From the NCBI GenBank assembly GCA_020633315.1, contig JACKDV010000002.1, forward strand, positions 124,001 to 188,000: 64,000 nt of DNA, read 5' to 3'. Made by a program: the position numbers and the translations under genes. The notes under the pieces are model-generated. The model did not search any database, was not told the origin of the DNA, and saw only the letters and a program-made list of their open reading frames with translations. The DNA is from Myxococcales bacterium (lineage in GTDB: Bacteria > Myxococcota_A > Polyangia > Nannocystales > Nannocystaceae). Numbering within the stretch: position 1 is the stretch's first letter; the number at the start of each line of letters is the position of its first letter. Shown piece by piece: positions 1 through 9,435 of the stretch.

Positions 1-720
1 CCGGCGCCGGTCCACGTCGTCGCCGGCCAGCGCCGGGGTGCCGCCGTCGTAGAGGAACGGGAAGTCGCCGGTGGCTCCCGCGTAGCCGATGCTCAGCATC
101 CCGGCGGTGCGACCCGAGCCAGACAGGGGGCCGCCCATCGACACGCCGCCCTCGCGGGCGCCGAACGAGCCGTAGCCGGCGCGCAGCGACAGCCCGCGGC
201 GGCGCCACGCGGGCGCGCCCACCAGATCGATCGCGCCGCCGATCGCCGCGCTGCCGTAGGCGATGGGCACGTAGCCGCGGTAGACCTCGATGCGGTGGAG
301 CCCCTCGAGGGGCAGTGAGCCCACGTCGACCAGGCCGGCCACGCTGCTGTTGAGCGGCACCCCGTCGAGGAAGAGCGCCACCTGCTGCGGGCTGCTGCCG
401 CGCAGCGACACCGCGGCGAACTGGCCCAGCCCGCCGAAGCTGCGCACCGTGGTCCCCGGCGCGCGGGCCAGCAGCTCGGGCAGCGCGTCGCTCGAGCGGG
501 CGCCCGGCTCGTGCTCGAGGTCGATCGCGGTGGCGAAGCCCGGGCTGCGGCGATCGACCTCGCGCTGCGCCTCGCGAGGATCGTCGTCCTCGTCGGCCTC
601 CACCACGGTGCGATAGGGGGACGAGGCCTCCGCGGGGGGCGGGGCCACGAGGGCGGTGGGGACCGCGGGACGGACGAGCGCGGAGGTGGCGATCGCCGCC
701 GCTTGGGCGGGCGTGAGCAA
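1..720 (-). CDS. TonB-dependent outer-membrane receptor, N-terminal part (probable cobalamin receptor)
   Basis: The 240 codons inside the window encode the plug domain and first barrel strands of a TonB-dependent receptor; the C-terminus lies beyond the left edge. After a weak export signal (about residues 1-30) comes a TonB-box-like TVVEA (about 38-42), then the typical plug order: a DALPELLARAPG-like helix, the SLRG segment near 104, FLDGVPLN near 116-123, and IEVYRG followed by YGSAAIGGAI near 143-163. The only plausible start is TTG at 720, because an in-frame TGA lies just upstream at 738-740. The cobalamin riboswitch directly upstream on the same strand suggests a BtuB-like B12 receptor. 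The family is clear from the plug motifs; the B12 substrate is inferred from the riboswitch. Confidence 0.85.
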   Translation of the reverse strand, partial: MLTPAQAAAIATSALVRPAVPTALVAPPPAEASSPYRTVVEADEDDDPREAQREVDRRSPGFATAIDLEHEPGARSSDALPELLARAPGTTVRSFGGLGQFAAVSLRGSSPQQVALFLDGVPLNSSVAGLVDVGSLPLEGLHRIEVYRGYVPIAYGSAAIGGAIDLVGAPAWRRRGLSLRAGYGSFGAREGGVSMGGPLSGSGRTAGMLSIGYAGATGDFPFLYDGGTPALAGDDVDRRR

Positions 721-769
721 GATGGCGAGATGACTCCCGTCTCACCGTCTCGAAGGGGCAAACGTGCCG

Positions 770-940
770 GCGCAGGTTTCCTGGCTCGCGGGTCATCCTC
801 GGGTGCGCCTTCCCAGGGCTCCTTGCCGCCCCAGTGGCCTCGTGCACCGTCGTCTCCGCTCACAGTGGCGGGAGCCGCGTCGGATTCTCACCGAGCTTCC
901 CTCGACGCTTCCCCTCGCGGGGGCGTCACCACCGGTCACG
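770..940 (-). promoter_or_regulatory. Cobalamin (AdoCbl) riboswitch
   Basis: Read on the minus strand, the leader holds the conserved blocks of a B12 riboswitch in order: GGGAAGC then GGTGAGAATCC, CCCGCCACTGTGAGCGG, a GCCACTG B12-box-like element, GGGAAGG, a GATGACCCGCGAGCC segment, and AGCCAGGAAACCTGC at 786-772. It ends about 50 bases before the TonB receptor start. In this family, binding of adenosylcobalamin represses the downstream B12 uptake or synthesis gene. No U-tract terminator is visible in the short spacer, so control of translation initiation is the more likely mechanism (inference). Confidence 0.92.
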
Positions 941-944
941 TCCG

Positions 945-950
945 ATTGTC
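945..950 (-). promoter_or_regulatory. Possible -10 box for the riboswitch transcript
   Basis: GACAAT on the minus strand sits about 7-10 bases upstream of the first riboswitch base, where a -10 hexamer would be expected. The candidate -35 (GCACAA, 17 bases further upstream) is poor. Confidence 0.3.
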
Positions 951-1090
951 AGAGAGCGATCGATCCCTTGTGCCCTCCGGCCGCGCGGGGTGTCAAGCGA
1001 GCCCAGGTCGGTGGGGTCACGTTCGGTGGGGTCGTCCGTGGTGGCCCCCGTCGGGGGTTTTGCGGTAGCATCCGGGCCCGGAGCCCCACC

Positions 1091-1522
1091 ATGCTCGATT
1101 TTCCCATCGGAGAGCTCATCACCCCGGAGGAGCAAGTGGCCGTGGCGCGGGCCGTCGCCATCATGGCGTCGCGCGACAACCAGGTCTCCGACAGCGAGCG
1201 GCACTTCGTCGAGGAGCTCATGGGGCAGATGATGCTGCTCCCCGAGGAGCGCGACGCGGTGCGCAAGGAGTTCAACCGGCCCGGCGATCTCCTCTCCGTC
1301 GCGCAGGCGGTGAAGCACCGCGAAGCCCGCATCTTCCTCTATTACCAGGCCGTGTGCGCCGCGATGGCGGACAACAAGCTGGTGGAGGGCGAGCTCGATG
1401 CGCTGCTGCAGCTCGCCGAGGTGTTCCAGTTCCACCCAGACACGGCCAAGCGCTTCATCCGCTGGGTGCAGGACAGCCTCGAGCTGCGCGAGCGGGGACA
1501 GCAGATCCTCGTCGAGATGTAG
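1091..1522 (+). CDS. TerB-like domain protein
   Basis: A 143-residue, mostly helical cytoplasmic protein resembling the TerB/DjlA-N fold: an opening LITPEEQVAVARAVAIMASRD segment with the acidic DNQVSDSE turn typical of the first helical repeat, then a second similar unit (YYQAVCAAMADNKLVEGE) near residues 80-100. The related families are tellurite-resistance TerB and co-chaperone-like modules, but no partner gene of a ter operon is present, so a role in tellurite resistance should not be assumed. ATG 1091 is chosen because it opens the domain and the longer frame upstream is not protein-like. A TAGCAT hexamer at 1066-1071 could be the -10. Confidence 0.75.
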   Translation: MLDFPIGELITPEEQVAVARAVAIMASRDNQVSDSERHFVEELMGQMMLLPEERDAVRKEFNRPGDLLSVAQAVKHREARIFLYYQAVCAAMADNKLVEGELDALLQLAEVFQFHPDTAKRFIRWVQDSLELRERGQQILVEM

Positions 1523-1602
1523 CCGGCCGGCCTCGCTGGCCGAGCGGGTGTCTCGCGCAATCAGCGCTGTGGACCAGGCAGTGCCGAGCCCGTGTCGTGG
1601 GG

Positions 1603-1631
1603 TTGCGTCGTGGCGGGCCCCCGACCATACT
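1603..1631 (+). promoter_or_regulatory. Putative promoter of rpoZ
   Basis: TTGCGT (1603-1608), a 17-base spacer and CATACT (1626-1631). The hexamer ends 9 bases before the rpoZ ATG and there is no Shine-Dalgarno in between, so transcription would begin at or within a few bases of the start codon. Confidence 0.45.
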
Positions 1632-1640
1632 CCGCGCCTC

Positions 1641-2186
1641 ATGGCACGCGTCACGGTCGAAGACTGCCTCGCCCGGGTCCCCAACCGGTTTGCCCTCACC
1701 ATCCTGGCCTCTCGTCGGGCTCGCTCGCTGAGCGAGGGCCGCGGCCGCGCGATGGTCGAATGCGACAACAAGGAGGGCGTGACCGCGCTCCGCGAGATCA
1801 GCTCCGATCGCGTCCGCTACAAGGAGGACGTCGCGGGCACGATGGTGGACTTCATCGAGGAGCAGCGTCGGCAGCTCCGGGTGACCACCTCCGAGCACAC
1901 CTTCTTGGAGGCGGCCTCGCTGCGAGCTCTCGAGGACGACGACCTCGACGACGAGAGCGACAACGAGGACGACGACATCGAGGAGCTGCAGGCCGATCCC
2001 GAGGCCCTCAACAAGCAGGCCAAGAAGTCCAACGACGAGGAAGAGGAAGAGGAAGAGGAAGAGGACTTCGCCGACGAAGAGGATGCCGAGGCCGGTGACG
2101 ACGACGACGACACCTCCTTTGCGGGTGACGACGACGAGATTCCGGACGACGACGCTGGTGACGAAGTCGAGGACGAGGAGGACTGA
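1641..2186 (+). CDS. rpoZ: DNA-directed RNA polymerase subunit omega with acidic C-terminal extension
   Basis: Residues 1-80 are a normal omega subunit: MARVTVEDCL, the NRFALTILASRRAR helix that packs on beta-prime, and ALREI. Omega helps assemble and stabilise RNA polymerase and mediates ppGpp responses in many proteobacteria. The protein is 181 residues, about twice the usual length. Residues about 98-181 are an Asp/Glu-rich tail with a run of nine Glu (133-141) and the motif DDDTSFAGDDDE (about 155-166). The same TSFAG motif recurs in the HEAT-repeat protein at 50944-55038. The tail is probably disordered and surface exposed. ATG 1641 matches the family start. Confidence 0.93.
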   Translation: MARVTVEDCLARVPNRFALTILASRRARSLSEGRGRAMVECDNKEGVTALREISSDRVRYKEDVAGTMVDFIEEQRRQLRVTTSEHTFLEAASLRALEDDDLDDESDNEDDDIEELQADPEALNKQAKKSNDEEEEEEEEEDFADEEDAEAGDDDDDTSFAGDDDEIPDDDAGDEVEDEED

Positions 2187-2208
2187 GGGTCCGTCCCTCG
2201 GCCCCGCC

Positions 2209-2469
2209 GTGGCGCTCGTGATCCTCGCGACCGCCATGGTCCTGGGCTGCGCGGACCGGGCTCCGCCCGCGTCGTGGCCGCAGCCTCCCCCACCTTCGCT
2301 GGCCCGACCGCTGCCCGCTGGCTCCGATGCCGAGGCGGTCGACGAGCCGAGCCCCGAGCCAGCCGCGAAGGACGAGCCGGCTGCGAAGGCCGAGCCAGCC
2401 GCGAAGGCCGAGCCCGTCGCCTCCACCGATCCTCCGGTGACGCTCGCATCGTCGCCGGCCGCCGGGTGA
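2209..2469 (+). CDS. Small Ala/Glu/Pro-rich lipoprotein
   Basis: An 86-residue product starting at GTG 2209 (GTG 2218 also possible). It begins with a short hydrophobic stretch ending in a lipobox-like MVLGC (Cys14), followed by a Pro-rich region and imperfect KDEPAAKAEP repeats, so it is probably lipidated and otherwise unstructured. It starts 23 bases after rpoZ and ends 41 bases before accC on the same strand. No family was recognised. The gene could be a chance open frame, but the signal sequence, lipobox and absence of any competing gene support it. Confidence 0.55.
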   Translation: MALVILATAMVLGCADRAPPASWPQPPPPSLARPLPAGSDAEAVDEPSPEPAAKDEPAAKAEPAAKAEPVASTDPPVTLASSPAAG

Positions 2470-2509
2470 CCCACGATCCCCTCGGGTCTGGTAGACCTGC
2501 GCTCGCCGC

Positions 2510-4033
2510 ATGAGCACGTTCCCCTTCCGCAAGGTCTTGGTGGCCAACCGCGGCGAGATCGCCCGCCGCGTGTTCCGTACCTGCCGCGAGCGCGGCATCG
2601 GAACCGTCGCCGTGTTCAGCGAGGCGGATCGCGGAGCCCCCCACGTGCTCGATGCCGACGAGGCCTACTGCATCGGCCCCGCCGCTGCGCGGGAGAGCTA
2701 CCTGCGAGCCGATCGGATCCTCGAGGTCGCCCGCCGCAGCGGCGCCGATGCCATCCATCCCGGCTATGGCTTCCTCAGTGAGCGCCCCGAGCTGGTCGCC
2801 GCCTGCGAGGCCGCAGGCGTGGTGTTCGTGGGCCCCCCCGCCGCGGCCATGGAGGTGATGGGCGACAAGGTCGCGTCGCGTCGCGCCATGATCGCGGCGC
2901 ACGTGCCGGTGGTGCCCGGGGTGGAGGACGTGTCCGACGTGGCCTCGGCCCTGGCCGCGGCCCAGCACACCGGCTTCCCGGTGATGGTGAAGGCCTCGGC
3001 CGGCGGCGGCGGCAAGGGAATGCGGGTGGTCCACGATCCCGAGGACCTGCCCCTGGCCTACGAGTCGGCGTCCCGCGAGGCGCTGGCCTCGTTCGGTGAC
3101 GGCCGGGTGTTCGTGGAGCGGGCGGTGATGTCCGCACGCCACGTGGAGATCCAGATCATGGCCGACGCCCACGGCAACGTGGTGCACCTGGGCGAGCGCG
3201 ACTGCTCCGTGCAGCGCCGGCACCAGAAGGTCATCGAGGAGTCGCCCTCGCCCAGCGCCCAGATGTCGCCGGAGATCCGCGCCCAGATGGGCGAGGTGGC
3301 CACGCGGGCCGCCCGGGCGGTGGGCTACCGCAGCGCGGGCACGGTGGAGTTCCTGTTCGAGGAGACCGAGGACGGGCCGCGCTTCTTCTTCCTGGAGATG
3401 AACACCCGCCTGCAGGTGGAGCACCCCGTGACCGAGGCGGTCACCGGGCGCGACCTGGTGTGGGACCAGCTCCGCGTGGCGGCCGGAGAGCCGCTCGGCT
3501 ACGGCCAGGACGACGTGACCTTCCGGGGTCACGCCATCGAGTGCCGGATCTACGCCGAGGATCCCGTCTCGTTCCTGCCCCGGCCAGGCCCGATCCACCG
3601 CCTGCGCTGGCCCCAGGGCGCCTCGGTTCGCATCGACGCCGCGGTGCGCGACGGCAGCGAGGTCTCCAGCCACTACGACCCGATGATCGCCAAGATGACC
3701 GCGTGGGGCAGCGATCGACGGGCCGCGCTCGATCGCATGCGGGCCGCGCTGCGCGACACGGTGCTCCTGGGCATCCCCACCAACATCCCGCTCCACCTGC
3801 GGATCCTCGACGAGCCCGACTTCGCCGACGGACGCCGGGTGAGCACCCGCTACATCGACCTGCACCCGCAGGTCACCACGCCCACCCCGCTCGCGCAGGA
3901 CGATCCCCGATGCGCCGCGGTGGCCGCCGCGGCGGCCGTCCGGGCGGCCCGCTCCGTGCAGGGCCCGGCGACGGAGAGCGTGGCGGAGGACGAGGGCCGC
4001 GCGTGGAGAGAATCCGCGCGCTGGCGCAGCTAG
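2510..4033 (+). CDS. accC: Biotin carboxylase subunit of an acyl-CoA carboxylase
   Basis: A 507-residue ATP-grasp enzyme that carboxylates the biotin on a carrier protein using ATP and bicarbonate. The N-terminal fold shows VLVANRGEIA and the HPGYGFLSE loop; the glycine-rich ATP lid AGGGGKGM is near residue 164; HQKVIEE lies near 240, and EMNTRLQVEHPVTE near 295 holds the catalytic Glu and Arg residues; the C-terminal biotin-carboxylase domain carries HAIECRIYAEDP. There is no biotinyl domain, so a separate carrier is needed. The low-complexity C-terminal 45 residues resemble those of acetyl/propionyl-CoA carboxylases more than classic AccC. No carboxyltransferase gene lies nearby, so the acyl-CoA partner cannot be told. 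Confidence 0.9.
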   Translation: MSTFPFRKVLVANRGEIARRVFRTCRERGIGTVAVFSEADRGAPHVLDADEAYCIGPAAARESYLRADRILEVARRSGADAIHPGYGFLSERPELVAACEAAGVVFVGPPAAAMEVMGDKVASRRAMIAAHVPVVPGVEDVSDVASALAAAQHTGFPVMVKASAGGGGKGMRVVHDPEDLPLAYESASREALASFGDGRVFVERAVMSARHVEIQIMADAHGNVVHLGERDCSVQRRHQKVIEESPSPSAQMSPEIRAQMGEVATRAARAVGYRSAGTVEFLFEETEDGPRFFFLEMNTRLQVEHPVTEAVTGRDLVWDQLRVAAGEPLGYGQDDVTFRGHAIECRIYAEDPVSFLPRPGPIHRLRWPQGASVRIDAAVRDGSEVSSHYDPMIAKMTAWGSDRRAALDRMRAALRDTVLLGIPTNIPLHLRILDEPDFADGRRVSTRYIDLHPQVTTPTPLAQDDPRCAAVAAAAAVRAARSVQGPATESVAEDEGRAWRESARWRS

Positions 4034-4157
4034 GGGCCGGCAGGGAGCCTCCTCACCTGGCGGTCGACGATGGCCGCGGCGCTCCGTGGTAGCGTGCGCT
4101 CCCGGGTGCCGGTGGGCGAGAGCCCGACGCGGCGCAAACGCGACGGAGAGACGCACG

Positions 4158-5786
4158 ATGACGCCCGGGAACAAGCGGACCAAGTTCATCTTCGTGACGG
4201 GCGGCGTGACGTCGTCGCTCGGCAAGGGGCTGTGCGCGGCCTCCATGGGAGCGCTGCTCGAGAACCGGGGGCTCAACATAGGGCTCCAGAAGCTCGACCC
4301 CTATCTCAACGTGGACCCCGGCACGATGAACCCCACCCAGCACGGTGAGGTGTTCGTCACCGACGACGGGGCCGAGACCGACCTCGACCTGGGGCACTAC
4401 GAGCGCTTCGTGTCGCACCGCATGTCGCGGCACAGCAACTACACCTCGGGGCAGATCTACGAGTCGGTGATCCGCAAGGAGCGGCGCGGCGAGTACCTCG
4501 GCCAGACCGTGCAGGTCATTCCCCACGTCACCAACGAGATCAAGGACTGCATCCTCGAGGCGGCCGACGGCCTCGATCTGCTGATCGTGGAGATCGGCGG
4601 CACGGTGGGCGACATCGAGAGCCTGCCGTTCCTCGAGGCGATCCGGCAGCTCCGCCTGCAGGTGGGCCGCGAGAACGCGGTGTTCGTGCACCTGACCCTG
4701 CTGCCCTACATCGCCACCGCGGGCGAGGTGAAGACCAAGCCCACGCAGCACTCGGTGATGAAGATGCGGGAGATCGGCATCCAGCCCGACATCCTGGTGT
4801 GTCGCTCCGACCGGCCGATCACCCGCGGCGTGCGGGAGAAGATCGCCCTGTTCACCAACGTGGACTTCGACGCGGTCGTGGCCCTGCAGGACCTCGACAC
4901 CATCTACCAGGTGCCGCTGTCGCTGCACGAGTCGGGCCTCGACGACAAGGTCTGCGCGCTGCTCAACATCTGGTCGCGCGAGCCCAAGCTGGCGCAGTGG
5001 GAGCGCATCGTGGAGACCCTGCGCTCGCCCAAGCAGCGGGTGCGGATCGCGATGGTGGGCAAGTACGTCGACCTCGCCGAGTCGTACAAGAGCCTCAACG
5101 AGGCGCTCACCCACGGCGGCATCGCCCACGGCTCCGCGGTCGACATCAGCTACGTGGACGCCGAGGAGATCTCGCACCGCGGCGCCGACAAGCTGCTGGC
5201 CGGCTTCGCCGGGGTGCTGGTGCCGGGCGGCTTCGGGCAGCGCGGCAGCGAGGGCAAGATCGAGGCGATCCGCTGGGCTCGCGAGCACGGCGTGCCGTTC
5301 CTGGGCATCTGCCTCGGCATGCAGATGGCGGCGATCGAGTACGCGCGCAACGTGGCCGGCCTGAGCGACGCGGCTAGCGGCGAGTTTGCCCCCGACGCGG
5401 CCACCAAGGTCATCGACCTGATGGACGATCAGCAGGACGTGGAGGACAAGGGCGGCACCATGCGCCTGGGGGCCTACCCCTGCGAGCTGGTGCCCAAGAC
5501 CCTGGCCGCGCGGATCTACGGCAAGACCCACGTGTCGGAGCGGCATCGTCACCGCTACGAGTTCAACAACGCCTTCCGCGAGCCGCTGCAGGCGGCGGGG
5601 CTGGTGCTCTCGGGCCTCTCGCCCGACGGCAACCTGGTGGAGATGATCGAGCTGCCGACCGAGGCGCACCCCTTCTTCGTGGGATGCCAGTTCCACCCCG
5701 AGTTCACCAGCCGGCCCACCGAGCCCCACCCGCTGTTCGCGGCCTACATCGCCGCCGCGCTCGACCACATGCGCCGCCACGACTAG
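4158..5786 (+). CDS. pyrG: CTP synthase
   Basis: A 542-residue two-domain enzyme making CTP from UTP, ATP and glutamine-derived ammonia. The synthetase domain opens with FIFVTGGVTSSLGKGL (P-loop) and KLDPYLNVDPGTMNPTQHGE; the class I glutaminase domain has nucleophile Cys385 in FLGICLGMQM and the His513/Glu515 pair in FHPEF. ATG 4158 is preceded by GGAGAG at 4145-4150, seven bases upstream, and gives the normal N-terminus; the open frame further upstream is spurious. A TAGCGT hexamer near 4090 may be the promoter -10. The gene stands alone between accC and the rpoN cluster. Confidence 0.97.
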   Translation: MTPGNKRTKFIFVTGGVTSSLGKGLCAASMGALLENRGLNIGLQKLDPYLNVDPGTMNPTQHGEVFVTDDGAETDLDLGHYERFVSHRMSRHSNYTSGQIYESVIRKERRGEYLGQTVQVIPHVTNEIKDCILEAADGLDLLIVEIGGTVGDIESLPFLEAIRQLRLQVGRENAVFVHLTLLPYIATAGEVKTKPTQHSVMKMREIGIQPDILVCRSDRPITRGVREKIALFTNVDFDAVVALQDLDTIYQVPLSLHESGLDDKVCALLNIWSREPKLAQWERIVETLRSPKQRVRIAMVGKYVDLAESYKSLNEALTHGGIAHGSAVDISYVDAEEISHRGADKLLAGFAGVLVPGGFGQRGSEGKIEAIRWAREHGVPFLGICLGMQMAAIEYARNVAGLSDAASGEFAPDAATKVIDLMDDQQDVEDKGGTMRLGAYPCELVPKTLAARIYGKTHVSERHRHRYEFNNAFREPLQAAGLVLSGLSPDGNLVEMIELPTEAHPFFVGCQFHPEFTSRPTEPHPLFAAYIAAALDHMRRHD

Positions 5787-5988
5787 CCGGTCGTCTCGGG
5801 AGGGCCGGCGCGAGCGTGAGCGGACGTCTCACCCCCGGAGCCGGCCCGCGCCGACGAAGGGAGAGGCGTGGCCTGGAGCCCCTGTGACGCGTCCCCGGAC
5901 GGGTGCGAGGCCCTTTGGCCCGCGCGAGGCCGGGGTGTTATCGTAGTGGCATCGACCGCGCCCTTCCTCAGGAGAATCGATCCACGCC

Positions 5989-7479
<1,491 letters not shown>

Positions 7480-7488
7480 GGGCGACGC

Positions 7489-7506
7489 GCCGCCCCGCGG
7501 GGCGGC
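7489..7506. other. 18-bp perfect GC palindrome between rpoN and hprK
   Basis: GCCGCCCCGCGGGGCGGC is its own reverse complement and lies 9 bases after the rpoN stop. As RNA it folds into a tight hairpin, but there is no U-tract. It could attenuate or stabilise the rpoN-hprK transcript, or bind a protein as DNA. Confidence 0.4.
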
Positions 7507-7554
7507 CGGGCGACGACACGGACACGCACGGAGACGAACGAGGGCGGTAGGCGG

Positions 7555-8574
7555 ATGCGCAGGGAGCTGTCGGTCGATGTCGCGAAGCTGCTCGCGGCCA
7601 ACGAGAGCGCCGGCCTCGGGCTGAGCGTGCTGTCGGACTGGGGCGGGCTCGAGCGCACGCTCACGCGGCCGCGGATCCAGAAGCCCGGCCTGGCCCTCAG
7701 CGGCTTCGTCAAGCACGTGTACGCGGACCGCCTGCAGGTGCTCGGCCTCACCGAGATCGACTTCCTGCTCTCCAGCCCGCCCGAGGAGGTCGACGCGGGG
7801 CTGCAGGCCTACGCGGCCAAGGGGGTGTGCGCCATGGTGATCACCCGCGGGCTCGAGCCGCCGCCCATGCTGCTCGACGCGGCTCGGCGCTACGGCACCC
7901 CCGTGCTCGGCACCTCGCTGATGAGCTCCACCTTCATCTCGCGGGTGACCCGCCTGCTCGAGGACCTGCTGTCGCCCACCGCCAACATCCACGGCGTGCT
8001 GGTCGACGTGCTGGGGGTGGGGCTGCTGCTCATCGGCCGCAGCGGCGTGGGCAAGAGCGAGGCCGCGCTCGACCTGGTGCTCAAGGGCCACCGCCTGGTG
8101 GCCGACGACGTGGTGGAGGTGACGGTGCGCCCGCCCGACACGGTGTGGGGCGCGGCGACCGACCTGCACCAGCACCACATGGAGATCCGCGGGATGGGGA
8201 TCCTCAACATCACCCACCTGTTCGGGGTGGCGGCGGTGCGCGACAACAAGAAGATCGAGGTAGTGGTCGAGCTGTCCGACGTGGAGGAGGGCGACTACGA
8301 CCGGCTCGGTACCGAGCCGCAGGTGTGGCCGATCCTCTCGGTCGACGTGCCCCTGGTGCGCATCCCGCTGCGGCCCGGCCGCAACATCGCCTCGCTCATC
8401 GAGGTGGTGGCCCGCAACCAGCTGCTCAAGTATCGTGGTCACGACTCCGCGCGCGAGTTCCAAGAGAAGGTCAACGCGCGGATCAAGGAGAGCCTGGGCG
8501 CGCTCTCCAGCGGGACCCCCGAGGGGGTGCCCGGCACGCCCAGCCAGTCGATACCCGTGACGGAGGTCGAGTAA
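7555..8574 (+). CDS. hprK: HPr kinase/phosphorylase
   Basis: A 339-residue protein with an N-terminal HprK domain and a C-terminal kinase domain. The Walker A motif GRSGVGKSE is at about 161-169, the VADDVVEV segment follows, and the HprK signature EIRGMGILNI is near 210-219. It phosphorylates and dephosphorylates a serine on HPr, matching Ser49 of the HPr encoded 1.3 kb downstream. The next gene, rapZ, begins at the base after the hprK stop, so translation is probably coupled. The last 20 or so residues (rich in Pro, Gly, Thr) extend past the usual end. Confidence 0.95.
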   Translation: MRRELSVDVAKLLAANESAGLGLSVLSDWGGLERTLTRPRIQKPGLALSGFVKHVYADRLQVLGLTEIDFLLSSPPEEVDAGLQAYAAKGVCAMVITRGLEPPPMLLDAARRYGTPVLGTSLMSSTFISRVTRLLEDLLSPTANIHGVLVDVLGVGLLLIGRSGVGKSEAALDLVLKGHRLVADDVVEVTVRPPDTVWGAATDLHQHHMEIRGMGILNITHLFGVAAVRDNKKIEVVVELSDVEEGDYDRLGTEPQVWPILSVDVPLVRIPLRPGRNIASLIEVVARNQLLKYRGHDSAREFQEKVNARIKESLGALSSGTPEGVPGTPSQSIPVTEVE

Positions 8575-9435
8575 GTGGATCTGCTCGTGATCTCGGGGCT
8601 CAGCGGCGGTGGCAAGTCCACCGTGCTGCGCGCCCTGGAAGACGTGGGGATGTACTGCACGGACAACGTGCCGGTGCCCCTGGTGCCGCAGTTGGTCGAG
8701 ATGGTGCATCGCTCCGAGGAGGCCCGCCCGGTGGCGGTGGGCATCGACGCGCGGGACTCCCAGTACCTCGAGCGCTTCGCGGAGGTGTACCGCGAGCTGC
8801 GGGAGCGGGGGCTGCGGGTCGAGGTGGTGTTCGTGGAGGCGAGCAACTCGGTGCTGGTGCGGCGCTACTCCACCACCCGGCGGCGGCACCCGATGGGGCA
8901 GCTCCCCGAGGCGATCGATCGGGAGCGCGAGCTGCTGACGCCGATTCGGGCCGAGGCCTCGCTCACCATCGACACCACCAACCTCAACTCGCGGCAGCTC
9001 CGGCAGCTCGTGCGCGATCGCTACGGCGGGGGCGGGAGCGGGCGGCTGCGCCTGGCCCTGGTCTCCTTCGGCTTCCGCTGCGGGGTGCCGGCCGAGGCCG
9101 ACGTGGTGCTCGACACCCGCTTCCTGGCCAACCCCTTCGAGGTCGACGAGCTGCGGCCGATGTCGGGGCTGCACGAGCCGGTGGCCCGCTACGTGCTCGA
9201 GCAGCCCGACGCCGACGCGCTGCTGCAGCACGCCGAGTCGCTGGTGCGCTTCTTGGTGCCGCGGGTGGTGGCCGAGGGGCGCTCGTACCTCACGGTGGCG
9301 CTGGGCTGCACCGGGGGACAGCACCGCTCGGTGGCGCTGGTGGAGGCGCTCAAGCAGCGGCTCGAGGCGGCCAAGGGGGAGGCACCGCTGGCCCGCGTGC
9401 TGGTGCGTCACCGCGACGTGGGAGGCACGCCGTGA
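8575..9435 (+). CDS. rapZ: RNase adapter protein RapZ (P-loop nucleotide-binding)
   Basis: A 286-residue protein starting at GTG 8575, directly after the hprK TAA. Walker A GLSGGGKST is at residues 8-16, ALEDVGMYCTDNVP follows as in the family, and the C-terminal domain has FGFRCGVP and the invariant GCTGGQHRS near 243-251. In Escherichia coli RapZ guides RNase E to the GlmZ small RNA and senses glucosamine-6-phosphate; GlmZ is not known outside enterobacteria, so here only the conserved nucleotide/sugar-phosphate sensing role is safe. Its stop overlaps the EIIA start in a GTGA. Confidence 0.94.
   Translation: MDLLVISGLSGGGKSTVLRALEDVGMYCTDNVPVPLVPQLVEMVHRSEEARPVAVGIDARDSQYLERFAEVYRELRERGLRVEVVFVEASNSVLVRRYSTTRRRHPMGQLPEAIDRERELLTPIRAEASLTIDTTNLNSRQLRQLVRDRYGGGGSGRLRLALVSFGFRCGVPAEADVVLDTRFLANPFEVDELRPMSGLHEPVARYVLEQPDADALLQHAESLVRFLVPRVVAEGRSYLTVALGCTGGQHRSVALVEALKQRLEAAKGEAPLARVLVRHRDVGGTP

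Noticed and set aside
93..863. Minus-strand frame starting inside the riboswitch and running through the TonB receptor region
   Set aside because: It is Arg/Ser/Pro-rich and out of frame with the plug-domain motifs, and its start overlaps conserved riboswitch bases.
5787..5988. Search for a sigma-54 (-24/-12) promoter before rpoN and elsewhere
   Set aside because: No TGGC-N7-TGC-like pair with convincing spacing was found; only weak sigma-70-like hexamers.
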